Shown here: positions 46,265 to 55,380 of the stretch, piece after piece
How the letters are laid out: every line of letters begins with the position of its first letter
Numbering within the stretch: position 1 is the first letter of the stretch
Assembly (NCBI RefSeq): GCF_003337235.1
Contig: NZ_QPJC01000009.1
Span: forward strand, 114,374 to 178,373
Source of the DNA: Halopolyspora algeriensis
Lineage (GTDB): Bacteria; Actinomycetota; Actinomycetes; Mycobacteriales; Pseudonocardiaceae
Reading direction: 5' to 3'
Length of the DNA stretch: 64,000 nucleotides
The notes under the pieces: model-generated
What the model was told of the DNA's origin: nothing
Database searches by the model: none
Seen by the model: only the letters and a program-made list of their open reading frames with translations
Made by a program: the position numbers and the translations under genes

Positions 46265-46561
46265 GGCGACTGCCTCCCGCCCGTCATAGCTCGAACCGCA
46301 TCACGGGCAGACCAGCCGAGAACTGAGAACTCATCGGTCCCCGAGCCGAACCTGCCTCTCCCACGTCGCAGCACCGAGCACCGGTTGCGCACCCGGCGAC
46401 ACCAGGCCGTGCCCGGCCAGTCGCCGCCGCAGAGCACCTCTCGCAGATCTTGCCCGAGCAGGTGCTTCGCCTCTGCTGAGAACGGCCGCACCGTGGCACG
46501 GGGCTTGGACCCCGCTGAAAATTCGGGGGCGGCGTGGATATCGCATGATTGGTTAAATTTC
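46265..46561. other. Gap with a weak coding trace
   Basis: About 300 bases. The minus strand reads HLLGQDLREVLCGGDWPGTA and more, which looks protein-like but belongs to no family I can name. Possibly a gene remnant. Confidence 0.3.
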
Positions 46562-46591
46562 TTGACAGCTATATAACTACAAGAGCATATT
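46562..46591 (+). promoter_or_regulatory. Promoter of the ArsR/SRPBCC pair
   Basis: TTGACA at 46562-46567 and CATATT at 46586-46591, spacer 18, in a locally AT-rich patch. An imperfect palindrome AGCTATATAACT lies between the hexamers, a likely self-repression site. Only a few bases separate the promoter from the ATG at 46598, so the leader is very short or absent. Confidence 0.6.
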
Positions 46592-46597
46592 AATGCC

Positions 46598-46906
46598 ATG
46601 GCCACCGCCTTCACCGTTCTCGCCGACCCGCATCGTCGACAGATCCTGGACCTGTTGCGCACTCGCGAGCGTGTCGTGGGTGAGCTGGCCGACCAACTGG
46701 GGCTGAGTCAGCCCGGGGTGTCCAAGCACCTGCGGATGCTGCGCGAGGCCGGTCTGGTGACGGTGCGCCATGACGCCCAGCGGCGCTGGTACGGACTGTG
46801 CCCGGAACCGTTGGCCGAGGTCGACGACTGGCTGGCGCCGTACCGCGCCTTCTGGTCCGACCGCCTCGACGCACTGGAACGCTACCTGGAGGAGAACCCG
46901 CAATGA
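46598..46906 (+). CDS. ArsR-type repressor (SRPBCC-coupled)
   Basis: 102 residues. Core LADPHRRQILDLLRTRE, HTH LGLSQPGVSKHLRMLREAGL and wing QRRWYGL. Without metal-binding cysteines, it belongs to the group encoded just upstream of AHSA1/SRPBCC proteins. ATGA overlap with the next gene. Probably autoregulated. Confidence 0.92.
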   Translation: MATAFTVLADPHRRQILDLLRTRERVVGELADQLGLSQPGVSKHLRMLREAGLVTVRHDAQRRWYGLCPEPLAEVDDWLAPYRAFWSDRLDALERYLEENPQ

Positions 46907-47847
46907 CCGCGATCCTGCAAACCATCGACGGCTACCCTGCGCTGCGTTTCGAGCGCCACCTGGCTCATCCGGTCGAGCGGGTGTGGCGGGCGGTCAGCGA
47001 CCCGGCCGAGCTCGCACGCTGGATGCCCGCTGCCGCCGACTGGACCCCGGAGAGGGGCGAGGTGTTCGAGCTGGGAGGTCAGACCGGACGGATCACCGAA
47101 CTCGATCCGCCGCACGTGATCGCCTGGACCTTCGCCGACCAGCTGTTCCGGTTCGAGCTGCGCTCCGAGGGTGCGGGCTGTGCGCTCGTGTTCACCCACG
47201 TCTTCGACGAGACGGTGCCGGCAGCGCAGACCGCCGCCGGATGGGAGTGCTACTTCGACCAGCTCGATGCGCACCTGGTCGGTGAACAGCTGTCCGAGCA
47301 GCGCGCCCACCAGCCGATCGGACAACGTCACGAGCGCTACGCCGCCGAGTTCGGGCTCGACCCCGCTCCGGGGCGGGCGTTCATCGCCGGCCTGGACTTT
47401 CGCGGACTCGCCCTCGACGACGGCCCGGTGCTGCGCCTGGAACGCCGCTACGACCAGCCCGTCGAGCGAGTCTGGCGCGCCCTGACCGAGCCCGACGAGT
47501 TGCGCCACTGGTTCCCCGGCGAGTTCGAGATCCGCCACAGCGAGCCACCACACGTGCTGATCGGCTCCTGGCACGGCGACGGGACACTGCGGTTCGAGCT
47601 GCGGCCCGCCGACCAGGGGTGCGTGCTCACGTTCACCCACACCTTCACCGACCGCGACCAAGCCGCACTGACCGCCGCCGGCTGGGACCGCTGCTTCGCC
47701 CGCCTCGACGCCCTCGTGGCCGGCCAGACGATGAGCGAAGCCGCCGCACTCGCCGCCTGGCCGGACGTGCACGAGCGGTACGCCGCGACCTGGGGCATCG
47801 ACCCCGCCATCGGACGCGCCGCCTACGCGCAGCATCCCCACGCCTGA
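46903..47847 (+). CDS. Tandem SRPBCC (AHSA1-like) protein
   Basis: 314 residues consisting of two copies of the helix-grip fold: copy 1 residues ~10-150 (RFERHLAHPVERVWRAVSDP) and copy 2 ~165-305 (RLERRYDQPVERVWRALTEP). Both end in the same FTHxF and AAGW(E/D)xCF blocks. Single-domain partners are usual, so this is an internal duplication. Function unknown; the family binds hydrophobic ligands. Confidence 0.88.
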   Translation: MTAILQTIDGYPALRFERHLAHPVERVWRAVSDPAELARWMPAAADWTPERGEVFELGGQTGRITELDPPHVIAWTFADQLFRFELRSEGAGCALVFTHVFDETVPAAQTAAGWECYFDQLDAHLVGEQLSEQRAHQPIGQRHERYAAEFGLDPAPGRAFIAGLDFRGLALDDGPVLRLERRYDQPVERVWRALTEPDELRHWFPGEFEIRHSEPPHVLIGSWHGDGTLRFELRPADQGCVLTFTHTFTDRDQAALTAAGWDRCFARLDALVAGQTMSEAAALAAWPDVHERYAATWGIDPAIGRAAYAQHPHA

Positions 47848-47986
47848 ACCGGACACCCCTCCATCCAAGTTGCACAATCACCGCATGAGCCCGAGGTTCG
47901 GCTTTCCGGCGGTGGTCGACGGTGGCCGGAGAGGAGCGCTTGAGAGCGTCTCCGCACCGATTGGCGACCTGCGGCAGGATTGAGCC

Positions 47987-48520
47987 GTGCCAACCGAGCC
48001 AGGCAAGATCGAGCTGAGCGAGCACGAACTTCGTGCGATCGCGGGCTACGCGGCTGCTTGTGCGCGCAGGGCGCTGTCGCTCTTCGAGCAGAACCGTCCT
48101 GTCGACACGCGCCCTCGCGACGCCATCGAGGCAGCACACGCTTTCGCTAGGGGCGGCCGGCGCACGGGCGCTCTGCGGCAGAGCGCGTGGGCGGTGTACA
48201 GAGCGGCACGAGAAGCCGCTTCACCCGCTGCGGTCGACGCAGCATGAGCGGCGAGCCATGCGGCCGCCGCTGCATACCTGCATCCCCGGGCAAGCGCTCA
48301 TCAGGTGAGACACATTCTCGGTGCGGCAGCACATGCGGCACGAGCAGAGGAGTTGGCCTCCGGAGAAGGCTGGCGTGGCACTGCGGGGACGCTTGAGTGG
48401 GCGCGTCATCACGCGCCAACAGCGGTCACCGCGGTGCTCGGCCGTCTGCCCGCCGCACATCCCGGAGGCGGCCGCGCGGGAGAGTTCCTTCGCGATCTCG
48501 ACGCCGTTCTCCGCGCCTGA
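47987..48520 (+). pseudogene. Imm-5-like immunity protein gene with in-frame TGA
   Basis: From GTG 47987 the frame encodes 86 residues (ELRAIAGYAAACARRALSLF, AAHAFARGGRRTGALRQSAW) and stops at TGA 48245. The same frame continues directly: AASHAAAAAYLHPRASAHQV, RHILGAAAHAARAEELA, and stops near 48518. Both parts belong together in the Imm-5-like putative immunity family. One base change (for example CGA to TGA) explains the interruption. Two short proteins or a sequencing error are the alternatives. Confidence 0.7.
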
Positions 48521-48620
48521 GGACGATCGGATCCCAGCGGCCTGCAGGGAGATCCTTTCCGTGCGCACGGCCGGAGTTCGGCGCTGAACGGCGGCCGCCA
48601 ACCGGGGTGTCCCCGACTCT

Positions 48621-49307
48621 CTACGCGGGGTACTCGTCGCGCTTGCGCGGCCAGTCGGAGAAGTCCTCGCCGCGGCCCTTGGGTGCCCGGTCCAGCAGCT
48701 GCCAGGTCGCGTTCAGCGCCTCGGTGCCGCGGTCGTAGGTCGAGTAGGTGTGGTACACGACCCCGTCCTGCAGCGCGAAGCAGCTCAGCGCCATCAGTTC
48801 CATCACGTCGAGCATGCTGCCGCTGCCCGTCCCGTAGTCCCGGTGTGACGTCGGGACGTGCATGTAGCTGAAGAAGTCGGCGTCGAAGTCGCTGCCGCCG
48901 GAGGACACCCACTCGACGTCCCAGCCCATCCGCTGCTTGTAGGCGGTGAGCACCGGCAGCGGCGAGCGCGAGGAGAGCAGGAACGTCACGTCCCGGCGCG
49001 CCAGGTGCGGCACCGCGCCGATCAGGTTGTCCGTTTCGAAGGTGCAGCCCGGGCACCCCTGTGGGGTGTTCGGCCCGTGCATGAAGTGGCGCACGATCAG
49101 CTGCGAGCGTCCGTCGAACAGCTCGGCGAGCGTGCGCGGCCCGGCCGTGGTGTCGAACCAGTACTGCTTGTCGACCGGCACCCACGGCAGCTGCCGGCGC
49201 TGCCGGGCAAGCTCGGTGGCCCGTCGGGTCAGCTCCTTCTCCTGCGCCAGCTGCCGCTCGTAGGCGGCTCGCCACTGTTCGCGCGTGCCGACCGCGTGCG
49301 TCGTCAT
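48621..49307 (-). CDS. DUF899 thioredoxin-like protein
   Basis: 228 residues. The family signature FMHGPNTPQGCPGCTF carries the CxxC, and YSTYDRGTEALNATWQLLD is the conserved C-terminal part. The fold is thioredoxin-like, but the cellular role of the family is not established. Divergent from the AraC-type gene at 49554. Confidence 0.9.
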   Translation of the reverse strand: MTTHAVGTREQWRAAYERQLAQEKELTRRATELARQRRQLPWVPVDKQYWFDTTAGPRTLAELFDGRSQLIVRHFMHGPNTPQGCPGCTFETDNLIGAVPHLARRDVTFLLSSRSPLPVLTAYKQRMGWDVEWVSSGGSDFDADFFSYMHVPTSHRDYGTGSGSMLDVMELMALSCFALQDGVVYHTYSTYDRGTEALNATWQLLDRAPKGRGEDFSDWPRKRDEYPA

Positions 49308-49553
49308 CGCATCCTCCCGGTGCTACGGATGGGTCCACCGGGATGGACTCCCGGGGACGCCGACACTCATCGGCCGGGCCCCACCGTGCGGGCCACGTCG
49401 CGCGGCGTGGCCTTCGACGGCTGAGGCGTGCTCGTCGCCGCGTGGATCATGCGCTGCGGTGCGGACCGGCCCGCACGCTGTGCGGCCGTCGAGGTAGCTA
49501 CAGAGGTCCTCAGCTCGTCCTGGTCGAGGATTGACGCTAGCGTGTCCAGCACC

Positions 49554-50369
49554 ATGTTCACGTCGATGACGCCCGGCGGACTGACGGGCAAGTTCGTGAA
49601 GTCGTTCTGGCTGCACGAGGGCGAGAGGCCGGTGCGGAGAGCGGAGCTGCGCCTGCCGACCGGTGCGGTCGAGCTCATGATCAACTTGCGTGCGGATTGT
49701 TTCCGACTGCCCGACAACGTCGGGGTGGGTCAGGTCTATCCGGGTGTAGTCGTGGCAGGGCCGTACCAGCGCGCGTACGTGTTGGACACCGCCCAGCAGT
49801 CGCATGTCCTCGGGGTGGTGTTCCGGCCCGGTGCGGCGCGGCCGCTGGTCGGCGCGCCGTTGCACGAGCTCTGCGGCCGCCACGTCGCGTTGGAGGATCT
49901 TTGGGGTGCCGGCGCGGAACGGGTGCGCGAGCAGGTGCTCGCCGCACCCGATGCCGCAACACGGCTCCGTACGCTCGAATCTGCTCTGCGCGACCGGCTG
50001 GCCCGTTCTGCCGAGCTCGCACACCCTCTGGCCGCCGCCGCGACTGCTTGCCTCGCCGACGCTCCGGGGCGGCACGGTATCGGCCGGCTCGGCGAGCGCT
50101 TGGGATGGACCCCACGCCGCGTGGAGCAGGTATTTCGCACCGATGTGGGGCTTTCGCCCAAGGCCTACCAGCGGCTGCAGCGCTTCCGCTCGGCACTCTC
50201 GGACATCGACGACTCCGCACGGCTCGGCTGGTCGGCGTTCGCGCTGGAGCACGATTATTACGACCAGGCGCACCTCAGTCGCGAATTCCGCGCCCACTGC
50301 GGGCTCTCGCCCACCGCATATCTCCAGCAACGAGGCGAGCAGCTCAACCACGTGCCACTTCCGACGTAG
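49554..50369 (+). CDS. AraC-family transcriptional regulator
   Basis: 271 residues. C-terminal double HTH: GIGRLGERLGWTPRRVEQVF and FALEHDYYDQAHLSREFRAH, ending GLSPTAYLQQ. The N-terminal ~130 residues fit the DUF6597-like sensor (FWLHEGERP, VVAGPYQRAYVLDT). Located between a DUF899 gene and a VOC gene; its target is not evident. Confidence 0.9.
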   Translation: MFTSMTPGGLTGKFVKSFWLHEGERPVRRAELRLPTGAVELMINLRADCFRLPDNVGVGQVYPGVVVAGPYQRAYVLDTAQQSHVLGVVFRPGAARPLVGAPLHELCGRHVALEDLWGAGAERVREQVLAAPDAATRLRTLESALRDRLARSAELAHPLAAAATACLADAPGRHGIGRLGERLGWTPRRVEQVFRTDVGLSPKAYQRLQRFRSALSDIDDSARLGWSAFALEHDYYDQAHLSREFRAHCGLSPTAYLQQRGEQLNHVPLPT

Positions 50370-50549
50370 CGCGTTTCGCATTCGTCCAAGACCCGCGCGT
50401 TGCCGGTCGGCACCGTGGCAGGCATGGACCGACAGCGGTGCAGCGTCCGCGCACCCCTTCCCGACGATGAATTCACGCTCGCGGTGACCGCCAGCACGTT
50501 CCTCTTCGAGGAACTCTTCGACGTGCGCACCGACGTCGACCGCGTCCCT

Positions 50550-50700
50550 GCACCCAGTGGTCGTCTGGCCATCACGACCGCGCCCGGGCCGGAGCCGCCC
50601 GATCATGTCCGGGCGCCAGCCACCCACGGACACACCGGCGAGGAGCTCGAAGCATTGCAGCGCGGCGCAGGCTTCGCGGACGTCGCGAGCGGCATCGAGG
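50550..50700 (+). pseudogene. Possible methyltransferase C-terminal remnant
   Basis: GRLAITTAPGPEPPDHVRA followed by HTGEELEALQRGAGFADV resembles the last strands of class I SAM-dependent methyltransferases (GGRL...TT and EELxxLLxxAGF). No SAM-binding motif I precedes it. The rest of 50370-50797 shows no gene. Confidence 0.35.
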
Positions 50701-50797
50701 GCGACGTCCCACTCAGCCCGGCCGGCAAACCCCGGCAAATCCCATCCGCGGCCCGCGCTCGCCCATCGTTGCCAGACCAGCCGAGGAGGTCACCCGC

Positions 50798-51154
50798 ATG
50801 TCAGCAACCAGGATCGTGCCCTATGCCGAGGGAACCGACATTGCCGGCTCCCGGGACTTCTACGTCGAGGTGCTCGGACTGCAGGTCGCCATGCAAGACC
50901 CCGTGCTCGGGCTCACCTCGCCCGCCAACCCGGCAGCACAGGTCATCATCCCGCCACCGGGCATGGAAAATCCCGAACCGCACTTCGGCGTCGATGTCGG
51001 TGACCCCGCCGCCGTGGACACCGCACACACCGCCGCGGTAGAACGCGGCCTGCACATCGTCTACCCGCTGACGGACGAGCCCTGGGGCGTGCGTCGCTTC
51101 TTCGTCCAGGATCCCGGCGGAACGGTCATCAACGTGCTCGCCCACCTCGCGTGA
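50798..51154 (+). CDS. VOC-family (glyoxalase-like) protein
   Basis: 118 residues, single vicinal-oxygen-chelate domain: IAGSRDFYVEVLGLQVAMQD at the start and FFVQDPGGTVINVLAH at the end. ATG 50798 with GAGGTCA upstream. May act in dioxygenation, isomerisation or antibiotic binding; not predictable. Confidence 0.85.
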   Translation: MSATRIVPYAEGTDIAGSRDFYVEVLGLQVAMQDPVLGLTSPANPAAQVIIPPPGMENPEPHFGVDVGDPAAVDTAHTAAVERGLHIVYPLTDEPWGVRRFFVQDPGGTVINVLAHLA

Positions 51155-51261
51155 GAAACGGTGCTCACCGAGGCCCCGATCCCCGTGTCGCGCTCGTGGT
51201 CGACTCCTGCGACCTGACCACCGGTGAAATCCGCCAGGTCATCGCCCGCGGCAACGGCGTC

Positions 51262-52001
51262 GTGGTGCCGTTTCACCCGATCCGCTCGTCGCAAGCTCGC
51301 GCGAGCTGCGCACGGCGATCCTGCAGCACGAGCACCCCGACGGCGTTCGGCTGCCCACCGAAGCCGAACTGACCGAATCGCACCAGGTCAGCAGGCAAAC
51401 CGTCCGACGCGCCTTCCAGGACCTCATGGCCGAGGGCATGGTCTACCGGTTGCCGGGGCGCGGCACCCTCGCCGCGCCCCGCGAAGAGCAGTACCTGCGC
51501 CAGTTCGGCTCGGTCGATGACCTCATGGGCTTGTCCCTGGACACGACCCTGGAACTGGTCTCCCCATTACAACGCAAGGTCGAACTCGATGCCGCGGGCA
51601 GGCTGCACCTGCAATCCGACCGGGTGCACCGGCTCGCCTTCCTCCGCCGGCACGAGGACATCGCATTCTGCCTGACCAACGTCTACCTCCCGCCGGCGGT
51701 CGGCAAGCTCATCGAGACGGTTCCCGAACTGACCGAGGTCGGAGCCCGCAGCCGAACCACCATCATCGGACTGCTCGACGAGCGGCTGACCGACCCGATC
51801 GCCGAAGCCGAACAGAGCATCACGGTCGCCACAGCCGACACCGACATCGCCCGGCATCTCGGCTGCGGCCCCCACCGCCCCCTGCTGCGCATCGACCGCA
51901 TGTACTACACCACCGCAGACCAATCCATCGAACTCGCAGTCAGCTACTTCCTGTCCGAGCACTACTCCTACCGCGTCCGACTGCGACGCAACGTCCGATA
52001 A
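51262..52001 (+). pseudogene. GntR/UTRA-family regulator, disrupted in the HTH
   Basis: The C-terminal UTRA domain is intact from 51426 (EDIAFCLTNVYLPPAVGKLI, DQSIELAVSYFLSEHYSY), and most of the HTH is readable upstream in the same frame (LPTEAELTESHQVSRQTVRR). The first helix (RELRTAILQ) has no in-frame start codon: the likely beginning, VVPFHPIRSSQ from GTG 51262, is in another frame, with at least one indel near 51290-51305. A shortened protein from ATG 51426 would lack DNA binding. Confidence 0.6.
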
Positions 52002-52079
52002 CAACCACAGCTCCAGCTCAGAACACCCCACACCCGCCAAACCCGGGACACACCACCTCCAGACACACCGGGGCGACTC

Positions 52080-52345
52080 AGGCATGATCGCGGGGTGAGG
52101 CGCCCCCACAGGTGGTCGTAGCGCCGAGCGGTGGTCGGCTCACCGCTGCGATAGCGCAGCAGCTGACCGCTCTCGAACCGGTCATGCCGCGCTGTTCGGC
52201 GTGGGACTGCAGGTGCTGCATCAGCGTCGGTGACACCGGCTGCCACCCGCCGGGCCGGATTGTCTGCCTCGGACAGGATCCCGTCGGCCACCGCATGGTG
52301 GTAGACACAGCGCAGCGCGGCGATCAAATGCTCAGGGGTACGGCG
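52080..52345 (-). pseudogene. Tyrosine recombinase (integrase) remnant
   Basis: Minus strand pieces TPEHLIAALRCVYHHAVADG, then in other frames GGWQPVSPTLMQHLQSHAEQ and GQLLRYRSGEPTTARRYDHL, all collinear with actinobacterial phage-type integrases. Frameshifts and a deletion of most of the catalytic domain (no RHRY set) make it a relic. Confidence 0.6.
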
Positions 52346-52369
52346 GCCTCACGTATACAGTGCGATGGT

Positions 52370-52426
52370 TCACGACAGGGGCGGCAGCTCGATCGGATGC
52401 GCCCAGGTTTTGAGCGTGCTCGTGAT
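52370..52426 (-). pseudogene. Displaced 3' end of the Doc-like toxin gene
   Basis: Minus strand from the target duplication reads ITSTLKTWAHPIELPPLS and TGA (52370-52372). Joined across the IS21 element at CGTGAT it continues LDVPAI from 54.6 kb in frame, restoring a normal Doc C-terminus. The IS therefore split the gene. Confidence 0.75.
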
Positions 52427-52486
52427 TGTCAACTCCGGTCGAATGTTGACCCTGGCTTTCCGTGTGAATGTTGACCCCTGGGTTGG

Positions 52487-53296
52487 TTAGTCACTGGTTT
52501 TGGTGGCCGCGGGGATGCGGCCGAGGTCGCGGTCTTTGAGGCGGTAGCTGTCTCCTTTCAGGGAGATGACTTCGGCGTGGTGGACGAGCCGGTCGATCAT
52601 GGCGGCGGCGACGACGTCGTCGCCGAAGACCTCGCCCCAGCGGCCGAAGGGCTTGTTGCTGGTGACGATCATGCTGGCGCGTTCGTAGCGGGAGGAGACG
52701 AGTTGGAAGAACAGGTTGGCGGCTTCGGCTTCGAAGGGGATGTAGCCGACCTCGTCGACGATGATCAGCGGGATGCGGCCGAGCTTGGTCAGTTCGTGTT
52801 GCAGGGTGCCGGCGTGGTGGGACTCGGCCAGGCGGGCGACCCACTCGGCGGCGGTGGCGAAGGCGACGCGGTGGCCGGCCTGGCAGGCGCGGATGCCGAC
52901 TCCGATGGCCAGGTGGGTCTTGCCGGTGCCGGGTGGGCCGAGGAACACGGCGTTGTCCTTGGCGGCGATGAAATCCAGCGTGCCCAGGTGAGTGATGGTT
53001 TCGCGGGCAACCGAGCGTTGGTGGTCGAAGTCGAATTCCTCCAGCGACTTGCGGGCGGGAAAGCGGGCGGCGCGGATGCGTCCTTCGCCGCCGTGGGCTT
53101 CGCGGGCGGCGACTTCGCGCTGCAGGCAGGAGGCCAGAAACTCCTCGTAGGACCATTGTTCGGTCCGGGCGCGTTCGGCGAGTCGCTCGACCGCGCTGGC
53201 CAGCGACGGGGCCTTGAGGGTGCGGGTGAGGTAGGCCAGTTCGCTGGTGACATTGCGGCCGTCGGAGCTGCTGGTGGGGGTTTTCTTTGTTGGCAT
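52487..53296 (-). CDS. istB: IS21 helper ATPase IstB
   Basis: 269 residues, AAA+ protein that activates the transposase. Walker A FLGPPGTGKTHLAIGV, Walker B LIIVDEVGYIP, sensor region MIVTSNKPFGRWGEVFGDD. ATG 53296 overlaps the istA stop (ATGA). Confidence 0.95.
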   Translation of the reverse strand: MPTKKTPTSSSDGRNVTSELAYLTRTLKAPSLASAVERLAERARTEQWSYEEFLASCLQREVAAREAHGGEGRIRAARFPARKSLEEFDFDHQRSVARETITHLGTLDFIAAKDNAVFLGPPGTGKTHLAIGVGIRACQAGHRVAFATAAEWVARLAESHHAGTLQHELTKLGRIPLIIVDEVGYIPFEAEAANLFFQLVSSRYERASMIVTSNKPFGRWGEVFGDDVVAAAMIDRLVHHAEVISLKGDSYRLKDRDLGRIPAATKTSD

Positions 53297-54525
53297 CAGG
53301 CGATCTCCTCGTCGTCCAGGCCCAACAGGCGGTCGTAGTCGGCCAAGCAGCGGTGTTCCACGGCTGCCTCGGCTGGGCGTACCGGGCTCAGCCGGCGGGC
53401 TTGGCGCAGCTGTGCTGCGGCGGCGGCATGAGCCGGGTCGGTGAGGCTGTGCTGTTTGGCCCAGCAGCGGGCATGCCGGGCGACCTCGGCGCCGTCGCAG
53501 GTGACCACCACCTGTTCGAGATCGGCGGTGACCTGCACTCGGCGGCCGATCACACTCGGATGCGCCGAGTAGTCGTTGCCGTCGACGTGCACGTAGTGAT
53601 CGCGCGGTAGCCGTACCGCCTGCTGCCAGCCGACCGTCGGCGTCACCGGCGGCAGCGCCAGCATCGCCGCCCGGTCGGCGGCCCACCGCTGGCTCGGGCG
53701 GCAGCCCAGTCTGCGGTGATGGCGCTGATTGGCCCGCTGCAGCCAGTCGGCCAGCTGGGTGTTGAAATCCGCCGGGCCGGCGAAGCTGCGACCGGGCAGA
53801 AACGACGTCGCCAGATATCCGTTTGCCCGCTCGACCAGCCCCTTGGCCTCGGGATCGCCGGGTCGGCACTGAATCACCTTGATCCCCAACGTTCCCCGAA
53901 ACGCCGCCATCGTCTCCGTCAACTGCGGCTTGCCGCCGCGCCAGCTGCCGATAGCGGCCTCGTTGTCCCACACCAGCACTTTCGGCACCCGCCCCCAACC
54001 GCTGAGCAGCCGCCAGTGCCCGGCCAGCAGGTCACCGGCCTGCCGGGACGGCACCATCACCGCCGCGATCACCCGTGAATAGCCACTGACCAGCACCAAC
54101 ACCGGTGGCCGCCCCACCTGCTCATAGCCCAACGGAATATCGACCGGCGGGAACCACAGGTCGCATTGCGCCAACTCACCCGGCTGGTACTCCGTGCGCG
54201 AGGCCGGATCCGGTGGCCGATACAGCGGCCGTAACCGCTGCACCCGCTCGAAAAACACCGTCTTTCCCCGGCCCCAGCCGACCCGCTCCATGATCACGCT
54301 GGTCGGCATGTCCGGAAACTCCGACAGCAGCGCCCGAATCTGAGGCTCGACCGCATCCACGATCGACCCACCACCGGCCCGCACATAGCGCGGCGGCTCA
54401 TGCGAGCTCAGCGCCTTGCGCACCGTGTTCCGCGAAATCCTGAGCCTGCGGGTGATCGCCTTGATCGACAATCCCTCGGCCCGATGTAAACGGCGGATCT
54501 CCGCCCAGTCCTCCACGTTGAGCAC
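53296..54525 (-). CDS. istA: IS21 transposase IstA
   Basis: About 409 residues. N-terminal HTH GLSIKAITRRLRISRNTVRK, then the DDE integrase core (QCDLWFPPVDIP, LVWDNEAAIG, GDPEAKGLVERANGYL giving D, D, E). C-terminal propeller-like domain HVDGNDYSAHPSVIGRRV. I chose GTG 54525; ATG-free open sequence extends to 54549 and GTG 54516 is also possible. Confidence 0.92.
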   Translation of the reverse strand: MLNVEDWAEIRRLHRAEGLSIKAITRRLRISRNTVRKALSSHEPPRYVRAGGGSIVDAVEPQIRALLSEFPDMPTSVIMERVGWGRGKTVFFERVQRLRPLYRPPDPASRTEYQPGELAQCDLWFPPVDIPLGYEQVGRPPVLVLVSGYSRVIAAVMVPSRQAGDLLAGHWRLLSGWGRVPKVLVWDNEAAIGSWRGGKPQLTETMAAFRGTLGIKVIQCRPGDPEAKGLVERANGYLATSFLPGRSFAGPADFNTQLADWLQRANQRHHRRLGCRPSQRWAADRAAMLALPPVTPTVGWQQAVRLPRDHYVHVDGNDYSAHPSVIGRRVQVTADLEQVVVTCDGAEVARHARCWAKQHSLTDPAHAAAAAQLRQARRLSPVRPAEAAVEHRCLADYDRLLGLDDEEIA

Positions 54526-54545
54526 TCCCTCACGATCAAGAGGGG

Positions 54546-54943
54546 TCAACTTTCACCCGGAACCAGGGGGTCAGTATTCAACCGGAACCGACACGTGATC
54601 GCCGGCACATCGAGCTGCCCCTCGGCCGTATCGACGACAAGCGCGACAACATCACACTGCTCAGCAGGATGCAGAAGATGCCCGTTCAGGCGATAAAACA
54701 CGTCGGTGGCCGACCAGGCGGCGCGCTTGTTGCCATCGACGAACGGAGGATTACGGGCCAGCCCGTGCAGCAGTGCAGCAGCTTTTTCATGCAGTGTCGG
54801 AAATGCATCGCCACCGAACGCGCTGGACTGCGGCCGCACAACAGCTGTATCGAGCAAACCGAAATCACGAAGGCCCGAGGGGCCGACGAAGTGCACATTC
54901 GTCTCCTGCACCTCGGCGGCCGAGAAGTATCAGGCCACGTCAC
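54546..54943 (-). pseudogene. Doc-family (Fic fold) toxin, multiply inactivated
   Basis: Core DFGLLDTAVVRPQSSAFGGD and LLHGLARNPPFVDGNKRAAW is Doc. Three lesions are visible. (1) The expected GTG start at 54943 (overlapping the antitoxin stop) is out of frame by one base with YFSAAEVQETN. (2) The Fic motif reads NPPFVDGNKR where active Doc has NHPFVDGNKR-type sequence, so the catalytic His is Pro. (3) An IS21 copy replaces the last ~18 residues; the frame now ends inside the IS at 54546. Confidence 0.8.
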
Positions 54944-55158
54944 AGGTCCTTGAGCTTGTCCAGTGCCACCGCATGCTGCTGCAGTGTCGATTCGAATGCA
55001 GCCCGAACCGTGTCGGTGCGGGCATGCTGCTGCAGGTAGTCGGCAATAGCTCGTTTGGTGAGCTCGTTGACCGAGGTGTTGGTCGCGAACGCAGTCGTGC
55101 GCAGCGCCTCGGCCATCTCGGTGGGCAGCCGCAGAGTCAGTCCTGTGGTTTCGGACAT
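54940..55158 (-). CDS. Ribbon-helix-helix antitoxin paired with Doc
   Basis: 72 residues, MSETTGLTLRLPTEMAEALR then NTSVNELTKRAIADYL, an Arc/CopG ribbon-helix-helix, with a charged C-terminal tail to bind toxin. ATG 55158; stop overlaps the original toxin start. It remains intact while its toxin has decayed, so it may survive only as a regulator. Confidence 0.8.
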   Translation of the reverse strand: MSETTGLTLRLPTEMAEALRTTAFATNTSVNELTKRAIADYLQQHARTDTVRAAFESTLQQHAVALDKLKDL

Positions 55159-55380
55159 CACATACCACCCTTCATTGTGACACCAAGGTCTCATGGTACC
55201 GCCGTTCTGTCGAGTCCCGGTCGCACCAACACCGCCCGGCCAGCGGCATCGGCCGCGCGGCCGTCGAACGCGACAGCACAGGATCCACGTCTGCAGCATC
55301 ACTTCGGAAGACACCACGACAGGCGCGGCCAGCACAGCCATGCCCACCATCCTGATCAATGCGTCCAGAGGCGCGTAGGC

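Larger units (their letters stand above)
52427..54593 (-). mobile_element. Complete IS21-family insertion sequence
   Basis: About 2167 bases with istA and istB overlapping by ATGA. Related terminal inverted repeats start TGTCAACTCCGGTCGAAT (left) and TGTCGGTTCCGGTTGAAT (right, read inward), each followed by further TTGACCC-type repeats, as usual for IS21. Six-base target duplication CGTGAT at 52421-52426 and 54594-54599. Both genes are open, so it is probably recent and active. Confidence 0.9.

Noticed and set aside
48245..48247. TGA in the Imm-5-like gene as a selenocysteine codon
   Set aside because: The position is in an Ala/Arg-rich helix, not a redox site, and no SECIS-like hairpin follows directly.
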